Part shown: positions 1 through 11,960 of the stretch, in pieces
How positions within the stretch are numbered: position 1 is the stretch's first letter
How the letters are laid out: each line of letters starts with the position of its first letter
From: Atherinomorus stipes
Lineage: Eukaryota > Chordata > Actinopteri > Atheriniformes > Atherinidae
DNA length: 64,000 nucleotides
Assembly: GCA_023101725.1 (NCBI GenBank)
Contig: JALJCO010000083.1
Span: forward strand, 724,501-788,500
Reading direction: 5' to 3'
The notes under the pieces: model-generated
The model's input: the letters and a program-made list of their open reading frames with translations, nothing else
The model's database searches: none
Told to the model about the DNA's origin: nothing
Position numbers and translations under genes: made by a program

Positions 1-1546
1 TTGCCTCCTTTTCAAGACTCAGATGAGAAGATTAGTTTTCATCTCAGAGCTGCTGTCAAGGCATCCGTTGCACACAGACTGGAAACTTGGAAAATGCCAC
101 CTGGCTCCTTCCTACATACAAAAAATGGACATTATACCATTAAAGGTTCCCAGTTTGACCCATTGGCTTTCCGGTGGGTCTCAGGTGGGATGCGTCGGCT
201 GTTCCTGCAGGATTGCAGGGAATACCAGGGGGTTAAACACTGAAGGCTGAGAGAACAATCAACCCGTTAAACAACACAAAACTGAAAAAAAAAAAACAGA
301 AAATGTGATTCAGCCATATCTGTGAGAAGCTATTTGTTAAATACACCAAAGTTAGTGTAAGCCTGTCTTCTATTGTAGATTTTCAACTAACACACTTGAA
401 CAACTTTCATTATCTACAGAGTATAAAAAGTCAACATTTGCATCTTTGTTTAGACACCATATTTTATTCCTACATGCTCTCATGCTGTCCTTTATATGCA
501 TGAATCCTGAGATCTATCTCTAGGAATGTGATTTTATCCTTGATCCAGCCTTAGCCTCTAAAATCATAACCCATTCTGTTTCTTCATCACCCTGTGCCAA
601 ATATATTCAACCATTGCAAATGCATATCTTTATTCTCACCATACTGACTCATAAAACTAACTGTATATGACTTAATCAAAATGAAGCCACAGCTGAATGT
701 ATTAATGTTATATTTAGTTTATTTTAATGAATAGGCCAAAGAATGGGTTGGATCTAGCAGGCTCTGATTCCAGCACATTACTTTTAATGAGCAGATCTGC
801 CACTTTGCATGGCCATTTCATGTCTCCTGGTAAGGTCAGTCCTCTTCCTTCCTATCCTTTCTCTACCTTCACTATTTCTTCATCAAATTGGGACATTTGT
901 CAAGCAACAACATCCAATCAGGCAGCACTGTTCGCAAGCAGAAGTACCTGAAAAGAATTCCTTCGAACATGTTTTTGTCCCAGCCAGCACCACAGCATGG
1001 CATACCTTCCCATTATAATGAAAACATTACAGATCCTTGTTTACCACTGGAAATAAACCAATGCAATGGATAAACCAATGGCCGCCCCAAGAATGTGTGT
1101 AATAAATGTGCTGTCGATCCAAGCACCTCCAAAGTTTTCCCAGTCTCTCAGCTTTCAGGATCAGATGGATTTATTGGTCTCAGGCAGGGAAATTGTAGAA
1201 ATGTCACTCTTTGCATAAGTGTGGGTTCTCCAAAATGTACATAGACAATTTTTTACCAAAACTTCATTGTGAACACACTGTCCTATCCACATGCTAGATT
1301 ACTGCACAAGTAGAGAATGCCAGTTTTTGCAGATGTTGATGTACTTGGCCATACTTGGTATGTTGACGTACTTGGTCTTCCAATAGCATTACAGATCCAT
1401 ATTGTCAACAGTGTCTGTGTGCACATACACATAACTAGCATGAACTGTCTCTTCTGGCGTCTCCTCTGTTTTACATCTATTATCGTATTTTTCAAACTCC
1501 CATTTTTGTTGCCGATGAGTAAATTTTCTTTAACTGTTGTTGTCAT
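1..1546. other. Non-coding stretch, nothing recognised
   Basis: AT-rich sequence with only short open frames (under 90 codons) on both strands and no recognisable protein motif, RNA or repeat end. Likely lrfn2 intron or intergenic DNA. Confidence 0.6.
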
Positions 1547-1965
1547 TGGCCAGGTTTCCCATTTAAGAACGACCTTAAGATGATCTTAACAAAGACGGGT
1601 TGCGAAAAAAAGGACTGTTTTCCAGATGCCTTGTTAGTGGCTTCTTTAGGTCATTCTATTTAACTAATACAAGCCTTAATTTTTAAACAGATCAATATTT
1701 ATTTATATAATGATATTTAACAACTCCAATCTATGTGTATTTACTTCTTTCTTTACCCATCATGGCTGGACCTATGTGCAATTGCTTGCTAAGAAGGGTT
1801 GAAAGACTGGGTCAGATCGTTCTTACAGATCCTTCTTTGCTAGGATCTTCTTCACGCTAAGAACAAATCTGGCAAACATGTTTTTTCTTAAAAGAAGCCA
1901 AAAGAACGTTCTTAAAAAGATCTTAGCACTAAGATCTTCTTAACTGAATCTGGGAAACCCGGCCA
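1547..1965. mobile_element. MITE-like element with GGTTTCCC ends
   Basis: The 15-base ends tggccaggtttccca (1547-1561) and tgggaaacccggcca (1951-1965) are inverted repeats, 14 of 15 matching. The interior has several copies of AAGATCTT-type words and a perfect internal palindrome, AAGATCTTAG around CA (about 1917-1938). There is no coding capacity. This is a non-autonomous DNA transposon or foldback, class not assigned. Confidence 0.65.
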
Positions 1966-4432
1966 TTAAATGTTGGATTTGGAATACAGCGACACAGTAG
2001 AACAGCGACATCACATTTGTCTAGGTTGTAGTTGCAACGGCAGAAAAATAACTCTATCCGTTGGGTTGCCAGGCTCAGCAGCCTGTAACATGTCCAACAA
2101 ATATTACAGAGTTTTATGACAGACAGTAAACGTTAGCCAAGTTAGCAAGCGAGTTAGCTTACCGATCCAGGAGAAAACGCCATTTCCGCGTTTTGATGTT
2201 GTGGAAAATATTTATGTGGGTCCATTTAGTGTAGCTTCACCTAAATTTACTCCAGATTTGCTCTTCGCAGGTCACTCCTCTTCAGAGAACAAACAAATAA
2301 TATCTCCAGGGCTCTGAAGCAGCTGCTGGACTTGCCGACTCCGCCAGTTTTCCGAGTACCAGCCTGGCTGTGCCCAACATACTGTTGCCACATACCATAT
2401 TTGGCTTGTTGATGTAAACATAAGGCCATTGTCAAACCCATTAAAATGTATTTTTTATTTATTTCCAGTCTAAATATATTTCTTTAAGGAAATGCTGAAC
2501 TTCCATTCTGCACTCCTCCAAACGCCTCGTGTTATTTTTTCTTTTTTTTTTTTTAATATAGCTTTTAATAAAAATGTTCAATATTCAGCCTTTAATAATA
2601 CTGATGTTTGTTTACAATTTCTAGAAAGTAGTGAATAATCCACTTATTCCTCCACAATTTTGAATTTACTGTTAAACTATTCTTCTGGCAAGCTTTTTAC
2701 AAATGTGATGGACCCACAAGTCATCCTATTTTCCCTCGTCCATATTGAGTCCTCATCTTTGAGGCATGGGGCCTTTAAATCTTGTGCTCGAAACCGTTTG
2801 CGACACACTTGGTGAGAACACACCCCCTGTTTGTGTCTTGCAGCTGAGCGGCCACATGCATGGGCAGGAAGAGAGAGGCAGGTGTGATGACAGGAGGGAA
2901 GGGAGGTGGCGGTGGTGGAGATGAGAAGGGAACAGGGGTTGATCAGGAAATGATGTAGGGAAATCTAATTTATTTTTCATACGCTGCTGAGATGGAATGT
3001 CATATATCATGCTATGCTGCAATTTCCAGCCAGTCCCAGGCTCACAAAAGATGAAAGAATAGTGATCAAAGATACAGAGAGGGAAGTCATCTGCTGGAGT
3101 TGCTATGGGAGCCACTTCCAGGGAGAACAATATAAACTCTGTTGAATTAGTCATCCAGTATACTGTCGCTGTTGGTTTTCAGAGCGGTGCAACTCACTTC
3201 AAACATATCAAACAGTGTAAGATGTTTGAAATTCTGTTGAGTGAGTGGAGTGCACCTTTTATCACTGAAATTGAGAATGAATGGACAGTGCTGAGTATCT
3301 CCTGGCGGACAGCAAATTTACACAGAAATGCAGTGTAAGACCAGTGTCAGTCCATAAAACCAATACATTTCTAATAAAGGTCCTTCCTCGTACTAAGTTA
3401 TGAATGATTACCCTGTGTTTCTCATGAATGTCAATTAAAAAAAGCTATCAAAGAAATAACACTTTCTATGTCACAAATACCATGTTTAAAATGACAATAT
3501 ACTTTCAATACGGTCTTGAAAGATAGACTGAAAACAGAGACACTGCAGCAGCATTAATCAGTCTCTATGCCGTATCAAAACATTGATCCAATGATCAATT
3601 AAGTGATCGCATTGAAACTGGGAATACCAATAAAGAAATCATTTGAGATTATCATTTCAAACTGATACAGACAGTGCAACAAACCAAAGCCGTGGTGTGT
3701 TAACAATGGACGATACTGCCTACTAGCACTAACTTCTAAAAACACTTGGTTTGGAATAAAGTTGACATATCCTGCTTTAATGTATATGACTAGAAATATT
3801 GTGGTGGAACATGTGGTATGGGCAAACACAGATTATTTACACCCCAGTAGGCCATGCTTAGAGTCAAGGTGTGATGTTGAGCTTCAGCAGGTTTCATGAT
3901 CATCATCTTGGTTCGCTGAACTTTTGGTGAACATTTCTGTTGAGGCTAAAGGTCTGCAGGGATCTGCTAACAGACTCGTAATCTTGTTGGAAACACAGAT
4001 TTTTTGTCAGCCTGTCATATTTTTCCCCATTTTTTCTTCCAGTAGATGTGTTGAAGTGGAGGACGGGCCATCTGAAGTAGCCCTCCATAGCAGTGGTTAG
4101 TTTGGTGTTCATGATGTCCCCTGCCCACCTCTGACAAGTGAATGATTGTGTGAGCTATGAAATATTTATGAAACATAAATATGGACGATGGAGTGTTTTT
4201 TGTTAGATTATGGTAACAGCTGTGACAAAACACCCATATAGACTGTCTCCAGACAGTCGTAATAAAAATCCTAAATGCTTTTTTTTTTTTTTTTTTATTC
4301 AATGATCTGGTGCCCACTCACTTATTGTTAATATACTGTCCTGGACCTATATATAGACATATTGGAAACAATAGCTTAAGTCTGTTTTCCTTCCAATCAT
4401 GTTAGATAAATAGATTATGAGGCTTTATGCTC
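1966..4432. other. Non-coding stretch
   Basis: No gene or clear repeat. T-rich tracts lie near 2530-2553 and 4280-4297. The longest open frame (133 codons, minus strand, 2753-3154) has no recognisable domain and an unconvincing composition. Confidence 0.55.
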
Positions 4433-4700
4433 TTAAAAGATACGTTTCTTTTTTTCAACCTGGACCTTATTTCTAGGAGTATATATGTGCATTTACACTC
4501 TGGTAAAGTTTCTTCATCACTTTGACTCCTTCTTGGAAGATGTTACCCTGAGTCGCCCTTGGTGTTCCCCCAGTAAAATGGGAGATACGGGGCAGCGACT
4601 ATATAAGACACTATCTGCAGCAAAACTCCTTGATCTTTTAAGTAGAATGAACAAATGAATGAGTTCCAGGTTGAAAAAAAAAAAGAAAATTATTCTTTAA
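4433..4700. mobile_element. Short MITE with TTAAA and CAACCTGG terminal repeats
   Basis: The left end reads TTAAA, a T-rich tract, then CAACCTGG. The right end is the inverted form: CCAGGTTG, an A-rich tract, then TTTAA. The element is about 270 bases with no coding content. A solo end of the same family, in inverse orientation, lies at 16011-16120, which confirms it is dispersed. Confidence 0.7.
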
Positions 4701-6264
4701 CTTACTCAGATATTCATTCTTATATTCAACTTACCATTTATTTACATATGAGGTGGAGACAACAGGGAAGAGGAGTTGGCATACCTTCAGTAACGCCAGG
4801 GATGTTTACTGGGAAAAAAAGAGGTTGATGACAACAGTAATGTTCTATTTATGTACTGAGATTAAAGAGTGCAAAGAGGTACCTCATCAGCTTTAATAGA
4901 ACAAAATTTTGATATTTCTGCATGTCAGGTGTGTCTACTAATCACTAGAATAGAGTATTATGTGCAGTTGTAAATGAAGAAAATGAAGATCTGATTGCTT
5001 GGCAGCGGGATGGTGAGATGGTGCCACTTAACTGACATGTCCAGGTCTCATTTCCAGCTGGTAATGCTGTGTACACCATAATGTTCGCTGTTGAGCTGCA
5101 TGTTGCCCAGAGAGCTAAAGTAAGAGGGAGAAAACAGGGCTGAGCTCATAGCTTAACCCATGAAGCAAGTAAAATGCCAAAAGCAAAGATTCATCTTTAT
5201 GGGCCATGGTAAGTACAGAAAAAGTAGTTGTATAACTCCAAGCATAAATCAGAAGGAGTGAGCATATGCAGTAATTGTCAGGGGAGTTTTAGCTCATTTT
5301 TTTTAGAAGTCTGTATCTGTGCTGCAGAACAGAAATATAAGTACTTTACAGATATGAAAAAGTGAATAAATTAGTGGGGTACATAAAAATAACAGACTGG
5401 TGAAAAAGCAGAGCCTGTGGTGTTGTGTAAAATATATATTATACATATATAGAAAACTTTGCTCTAAATATTCATATGTGGGGAACTGTGGACCAGAGGG
5501 GAACTATTTGTTTTCTCTGTCACAAAAACTTCTACTGTTGTTGGCCTTTGTGCCAAGATCTTGATGTTTAGATTCACCCGGCCAACTTACCATTTTAAAA
5601 GTCAAAAACATTTTTTAAGAAGAAAATGGAGGATTTCGGGGAATCACAAAGATGATCCAAATTACAGAAGGATGATCAGGAATGGAATCAAAAGAAGGGA
5701 TTTTGTTTTCATTTGTGTCACCTTTTAAAACTAAAGTTCAAGCAGTAATAACACTTTGACGTGATTGCAGGTGAAAGCCTGTAGGATTAATCGCGCTGTT
5801 TGCATCAGTAAATGTAGACTTTGTGATTATTTCTGCCGACAGTGATGATGTGCTGCTGGGTTGTGTTTAATGTCTTCACATGAGCTGACAACATCTGGTG
5901 GACAGCAGTGATTAGTCCTGATAATGCTGAACATTAACAAGATGTCCACCACCTGCACATTGACTGGAATGTATCTGTTACCAGATGAAATGAACAACTT
6001 TGGATCAGCTGGGTCTTTTATTCTACTTCAGAAACACTGAACACGATGTTCAGCATTTACAAACTGGGTTTGTGTAGCCACTGAGGCTGATTATGAATAA
6101 TTTACGTGCCTCTGTCGGGATATATTCCTCAGCCAGGTTGTATCCTGCTGCTTCCCTCCTGCTTTGCAGAACAACCAAGTCCTCCACATGAGTTCCCTCT
6201 GAAGGGGAAGACTCAGACAGAAATCATACATTGTATGTGTGATGTGTATGTGCATTGGAAAATA
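4701..6264. other. Non-coding stretch, nothing recognised
   Basis: AT-rich, with only short frames. There is a small TA-rich run near 5431-5450. No promoter, RNA gene or repeat end can be supported. Confidence 0.55.
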
Positions 6265-7323
6265 CACTCACTGGCCACTTTATTAGGTACACCTTTCTAG
6301 TACTGGGTTGGACCCCTTTTGCCTTCAGAACTGCCTTAATCCTTCGTGGCATAGATTCAGCAAGGTACTGGAAACATTCCTCAGAGATTTTGCTCCATAT
6401 TGACATGACAGCATCACACAGTTGCTGCAGATTTGTCAGCTGCACATCCATGATGAGAACCTCCCGTTCCACCACATCCCAAAGGTGCTCTGTTGGATTG
6501 AGATCTGGTGACTGTGGAGGCCATTTGAGTACAATGAACTCAATGTCATGTTCAAATGACAATGTCATGATTCACGCTTTATGACATGGTGCATTATCCT
6601 GCTGGAAGTAGCATCAGAGGATGCTACACTGTGGTCATAAAGGGATGGACATGGTCAGCAACAATACTCAGGTAGGCTGTGGTTAAACGGCCACATTGGT
6701 ACTAAGGGACCCAAAGTGTGCCAAGAAAATCTCTCCCACACCATTACACCACCAACAACAACCTGAACCGTTGATACAAGGCAGGATGGATCCATGCTTT
6801 CATGTTGTTGACACCAAATTCTGAGTCTACCATCTGAATTTTATAGCAGAATCGAGACTCATCAGACAAGGCAACATTTCTCCATCTTCTATTGTCCAAT
6901 GTTGGTGAGTCTGTGTGAATTGTAGACTAAGTTTCCTGTTCTTAGCTGACAGGAGCGGCACCCAGTGTGGTCTTCTGCTGCTGTAGCCCATCTGCTTCCA
7001 GGTTGGATGTGTTGTACATTCAGAGATGCTCTTCTGCATACTTCGGTTGTAACAAGTGGATATTTGAGTTACTGTTGCCTTTCTATCAGCTGGAACCAGT
7101 CTGGTCATTCTCCTCTGACCTCTGGCGTAAACAAGGCATTTGTGCCCACAGAACTGCTGCTCACTGGATATTTTCTCTTTTCGGACCATTCTCTGTAAAC
7201 CATAGAGATGGTTGCGCATGAAAATCCCAGTAGATCGGCAGTTTCTGAAATACTCAGACCCGCCTGTCTGGCACCAACAACCATGCCACGTTCAAAGTCA
7301 CTTAAATCACCTTTCTTCCTCAT
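6224..7323 (-). pseudogene. Tc1-like transposase remnant
   Basis: Read on the minus strand from 7323 down to about 6270, three pieces of one DDE transposase appear in shifted frames. They are the HTH pair (residues beginning MRKKGDLSDFERG), the middle with QTHQHWTIED and then SDESRF in another frame, and the C-terminal SPDLNPTEHLWD block with a catalytic aspartate. At least two frameshifts separate them, one just before SDESRF near 6890. A full Tc1 transposase is about 340 residues, so most of the original length is present but not translatable as one protein. Confidence 0.85.
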
Positions 7324-7453
7324 TCTGATGCTGGTTTGAACTGCAACAGATCGTTGCCTAAATGCATTGAGTTGCTGCCGTGTGATTGGCTAATTAGAAA
7401 TTTGCGTTAATGAGCAGTTGGACAGGTGTACTTAATAAAGTGGCCGGTGTGTG
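6265..7453 (-). mobile_element. Tc1/mariner-like transposon, inactive
   Basis: A 1.19 kb element with TA dinucleotides at both ends (6263-6264 and 7454-7455). Terminal inverted repeats of 32 bases, counted with the TA, match at 29 positions (6263-6294 and 7424-7455). The minus strand carries a broken transposase. The N-terminal helix-turn-helix part (FERGMVVGARQAGLSISETADLLG) is near 7105-7323. A central part holds the SDESRF DDE block near 6850-6880. The C-terminal part has WPPQSPDLNPTEHLWDVV near 6480-6530. These parts lie in different frames with stops between them, so no intact enzyme remains. The terminal sequence, starting CACTCACTGGCCACTT, is of a type seen widely in fish. Confidence 0.9.
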
Positions 7454-7455
7454 TA

Positions 7456-10400
7456 TATACTGAGTTCATATCATGATATATGAGTAAGAGCTTTTGTCTC
7501 TGCTCAGGTTGAATTGGTCTTGGTTCCTTGCTTTTTATAGTTTTCATGTTGTCTTTGGTCCATGTTGTCATCCTGGTCTTAGTTTACTGTTTGCTCCGTG
7601 TTTTTAATGTCCTCAGTCTATACTGTATGTGCTTGGTTTTCAGTGTTTACTTGCAGGTTTTTGTGTGGACACTTTCCAGACTCCCTCTCCCTCCCCGTTT
7701 GCCTTGCATGTTCAGCTTTGGATTTAGTTTTGTCAGGGTCTTGCTGGTTGTCCTGCTCAGCCACTTCGGCTTGATCTTCGTCAGTAAATGTGTTTTCATT
7801 GCACCTAGAATTTCCCAAAAATCTAAATATGACAATCTGAAAAATGGCTGTAATTCAGCAGAGTTTATTTCTGGACAACATGCTGATATGGTTTGAGTTC
7901 TTCATGTGTTAGTAATGACTGGCCGCAAGTTATTTATGTAGTTTCCACACATTTGTAACACATGGCCACGACTCGGTTATCTTTCTCCCTCATAATTATT
8001 TGTTGCCACAATTTAATAATGCGTGACCACGGGATAACATCTTATGGCCGTGCCTTAGTAGTCGCCACAAGTTTTTTTTTTTTTCTTTTTCCTGATAATG
8101 TGATTACAGGGCTCCTTACATATGGACTTTGCCTCAGAGTCATCATCTGCTGCTTTCACCTGCCGATGAGGAGCATCTAAAACCCAAAATGTTTTATATC
8201 TCCAGTCTCCTCAAATTGGAGTCTCATGGGATTTTACGAGAATTCAGGCTTATGCGCTAAAACACTGTACAATGGAAACACCTGCACGACACGGCCACAG
8301 TTTTCCTAGTAGAATAAACTTGACTAAACCACTGGCTCCAGCAGAGTCCGTGTCTGCCTCACTTTTGCGGGGTAAAGTGGAGAGAGTTACCCGGGACCGT
8401 CACCGTCCTCTCCGCAAGAAATTTAACAGCTGTTTATGTTCGGAGCTTTCACCGTGGAGACAAGACCAGAGCAGCACAGTTACTCAGCCATCATAGAAAT
8501 GTTGCTTCAGAAGCAAAAAGACTGGACTGGACTGGACTGGAAGATAAGAAAGAGCACTTGTTTTATAGTTACTTAATGCTCCTGTGGGCGCAATATTTAC
8601 TCCACGTAGCATTATGCTAAGTAAACACCAGTGCCACTAGCAGCTGCCATATGAGCGCAGACAGCTTCAATTCCAACCTCCCTGATCCACTTTTACTGTT
8701 CAATAAAGCACACTAGACCCCACACAATGATAAAATGATAAAAATAAAACAAGACAAAAAAACCAACAAAAAAAACCCTCATGAAAACACAATTGTAGTT
8801 TCTAGAAATTGAAAAATTGTTGCTTTTATCTTTCAAAAAGGTCTAATGGAAACCCAGCTAATCATTCAAAAAAAGGAAAAGGTCTGAGGTCATTCTTCAC
8901 CAGCTGCATGCTTTGGCTCATGCTCTCCATCCTCTTTATCCTCAGACTTCATGACAGCTTAAATGGGCAAATGGAGTAAAGCCACATAAAGGTGAAATGT
9001 ATCTAATTCAAACGGATGCAGACATGTTTCCTTAGCTTGCTGGCTCAGAAACAATGTGCAGTGATTATTAGTTTGAAGTCTCATGTGTCAACCAAACATG
9101 TCTGTCACAAACCCTTTTTGATAATTTGGTGAAAGCTCTTTTTTCCTATTAATCATTAAAACCAGGGGTGTTTTCTGATATTCGGTAAGAAGCATTCTAA
9201 GCTACAGTATAAAGACATAAAATAACTGACTATGAATGTAAATAGACATGTACCACAGTTTGTATGTCTCCCTGCCTTCCTCCATTGTTCAACATGGCTC
9301 TTTTAAATTTTCTTTGTTGTCTCCAGCTCCTATAAAACACTCTATAAAAGATCCGTTGCACAGCTACACTTCTTGACTTCAGTGCTTCCTGCAGCGTGTA
9401 CAGTAAACTCCAGCACAATGCTGACTGCTGCTATGGAAGCAGAAGCATCCATCATGCATATTTACGTACAAAACAAGTCACACTGTTCCCTTTCAATTAC
9501 ATTTTGATTTATTCCTTCATTCACTCAGCTCGTCATCGACAGGCTGCAGCAGGCTTTCAAACCTTTTCCTGAGCATTTCCACCATCCTGTTACACTCCAG
9601 AGATCAGCTAATTACAGTATCTATATCAGGCTGAGAAGCTCTTTCTGCTTCGCCGGCGCCATGGAAAATATTCTGATCTGTACCACGTTCCACTTTCTGA
9701 TTTCCACAAGAGATATTGAGCTCCATTTTGAGGGATTCAGCATATTCACAGCAAAATGGGTCCCTTTAGCAGACCATAGCTGCTTTTCATATCATTTTCT
9801 TGTGGATGGGTTCTTTTCTGCAAACAAACACTTGATTCACATTTTGAACAAGCAGTATCTCACTCTGGGAAATCACTCAGAAAACCCAGAAATACTTCTC
9901 ACTCGTTTATTGCTGTCCAACAGTCTTTTTTTTTCTAATAGAACTGGGTGAAAACAAACTGTAAGCTGTGATGAGATCTGGTTTAATCATCTAAATACTG
10001 CAAAAAAGAGCTTCTGAACTTTCTTTTAGTTTCTCTTTTGATAAAGGCACATTTAAACATCCTTCATGGAAGAAAGTAGCTCATTACATGCCATCATTCC
10101 TTGCAACCACAACTTTGTAAACTCTCTCAAACTGAACGCATGATCTGTGTCGGAATGATTTGAGGTCAAAGTTTAGGATTAAATCATCAGCAAAGTGATC
10201 CATCCATTCACTGATTCTCCCGATGATATCCCAGACTGCAACTTGAGAATAAAAACTTTCAATGTCAATCAATGTCTAGCATTGTTGGAATCTTGAAAGG
10301 ACTTGATTGACACTAAATAACAGTTGGGTAGTTAAAAATAAAAGCTGATTATTGAAAGCAAATGCTGTTAGTTGTGCTAATCAATAAACTTGCTGCAATT

Positions 10401-10872
10401 TCATCACCAATGCAATCATACCACGATTTAACCGTTTGTTCCGTTTAAAAATTGACAACTTAAATTGGAAAAAAAAAAAGAATCCATTTGACCAGGATAA
10501 ATGATTTTCACCTGAAGGGATTCCTGATTTGCTCCATGCTATAATTCTGATTGTTGGATCTAATAGACTCGTTTACCCTTGTTCTGCAAATTGTTAAGAT
10601 TTGGCAAATACTAACAAGCTAATTACTACAACAAAATTTTGCATTGACATGGAACAAAAAGCCTGGTTAACAAAGCTCATGATGCCACAGTGTTTTTATC
10701 ATAACACCCTGGTCCTTGTCTCATTCCATCACTCATTTACACAACATGCATCATATCTGTATATGTAAACCAAAATACCAATATTACTGTATACTGTACA
10801 GATACTGTATATACCACAGAGGAAAAACAATAATAAAACATCTGCACTATGTATATCATGCATCTCTGTAGA
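7456..10872. other. Non-coding stretch with scattered weak repeats
   Basis: No gene recognised. Sequence at 7500-7800 is T-rich with phrases like those of fish LTR elements, too weak to call. A short GGACTGGACT repeat lies near 8521-8540. The remainder has frames under 100 codons without known motifs. Confidence 0.5.
7919..8120. repeat. Probable interspersed repeat fragment
   Basis: Repeated words such as GGCCGCAAG, GGCCACGA, TTGCCACAA and CGCCACAAG recur at short spacing, with a T run at 8071-8083. The pattern resembles a common fish interspersed repeat, but no ends or target duplication are visible. Confidence 0.4.
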
Positions 10873-11240
10873 GATGCATAATATTATCAACCCAATATCA
10901 ATATTGGTGGATGTTAGCTTTAAAATTAAATAGTAATATCAGCTGGTATCGGCCTTATATTGGCGGATATGATAAACCAATATATAAGAAGTGCTGTTTG
11001 GTGAAAAACCTGCAGAATGCTGTTTTTTGTTTGTTTTTGTGTTGTTTTTTCTTGAATCCATTGGCCATGGGAACAACATAAGGCCGCGCCCACGGTGCAC
11101 CATCGTGACATTTACTGGATCTGCATGAGATGCAACAGAAGTACTTTTGTAATTTTGCACAAGGAATGAATTTTACATCATTTACAGCTTTAAAATCGGT
11201 ATCGATATTGGCCATGAGAACCAGAAAATTATTGATTACC
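10873..11240. mobile_element. MITE-like element with GATATTGG terminal words
   Basis: The left side has ATATCAATATTGG and repeated GGTATCGGCC / ATATTGGCGGATAT words. The right side has the inverted type, GGTATCGATATTGGCC. The layout resembles the element copied at 46879, 52194 and 60953 but the interior differs. No coding content. The boundaries are approximate. Confidence 0.5.
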
Positions 11241-11282
11241 GTATCAGTTTGAATTTTTCACATTTTGCCCTTAGACCGTTAA

Positions 11283-11960
11283 TAGAGAGGGACAAACCTT
11301 CCGCTACGTCACCCGTTGCTTTCTGAAGAACTAAAAGTGAAGCCAGTTGGGCGTGTCCCATCGTCGCCATCTTGCCATGTCACGTGTGTCATCACTCCCA
11401 GAAAATACAAAAATGGGCAAATGCATGGCCGTGGGGCAAATGATTGACAGCTGACGTACTCTGAGCTAAACGCTAACCGAGCTAACTCAAAACTAACAGG
11501 AACTAACAAAGATTAGCCCCTTAAGCGGTGGGGTAAAGGTAAGACATGCTTAGATTTGCCATTAGCTGACTAAAAATTGCCGTTGTGCTACTCTGCTACA
11601 AACTGAGAGCAAACAAGGAGCTAACAGTTAGCCACCAGTCAGCATGCCGGGCTTCTGGTCTGCCGCATGTCAATCAAAAGGACACTCCCTTAATTATGTG
11701 TAATTTCAAGATTAAACAACATCTAAATGGATGACTTATAAAAAAAAATTCACCCCCTCACAGTTGTTATGAAGGTAAACTTGAGCTATTAAACCTAAAA
11801 TGATTTTCTGAACCAGGCTTTAAACATGTTTATTTCTACTGTAAACACATTTATTTCTGCTGTGAAGTTGGCATTTTAACATGGGAGTCTATGGGGATTT
11901 GCTCTGTTTTGCAGCCCCTTGCAGATGAACGGAGAAGTACAAATAATGACTTCTTCCAGG
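11283..11960. repeat. Interspersed repeat of common fish type
   Basis: Contains TACGTCACCCGTTG, CATCGTCGCCATCTTG and, at the right, AACATGGGAGTCTATGGGG. I recognise this combination from repeated elements in many fish genomes. The exact ends and class are not resolved. No intact coding frame is present. Confidence 0.5.

Noticed and set aside
2753..3154. 133-codon minus frame
   Set aside because: The serine/proline-rich sequence reflects a purine-rich + strand; no domain recognised.
6255..7221. Plus-strand frames across the Tc1-like element
   Set aside because: They are shadows of the minus-strand transposase.
7528..7896. 122-codon plus frame with hydrophobic runs
   Set aside because: It derives from T-rich, LTR-like sequence; the hydrophobic residues follow from T-rich codons and no family is recognisable.
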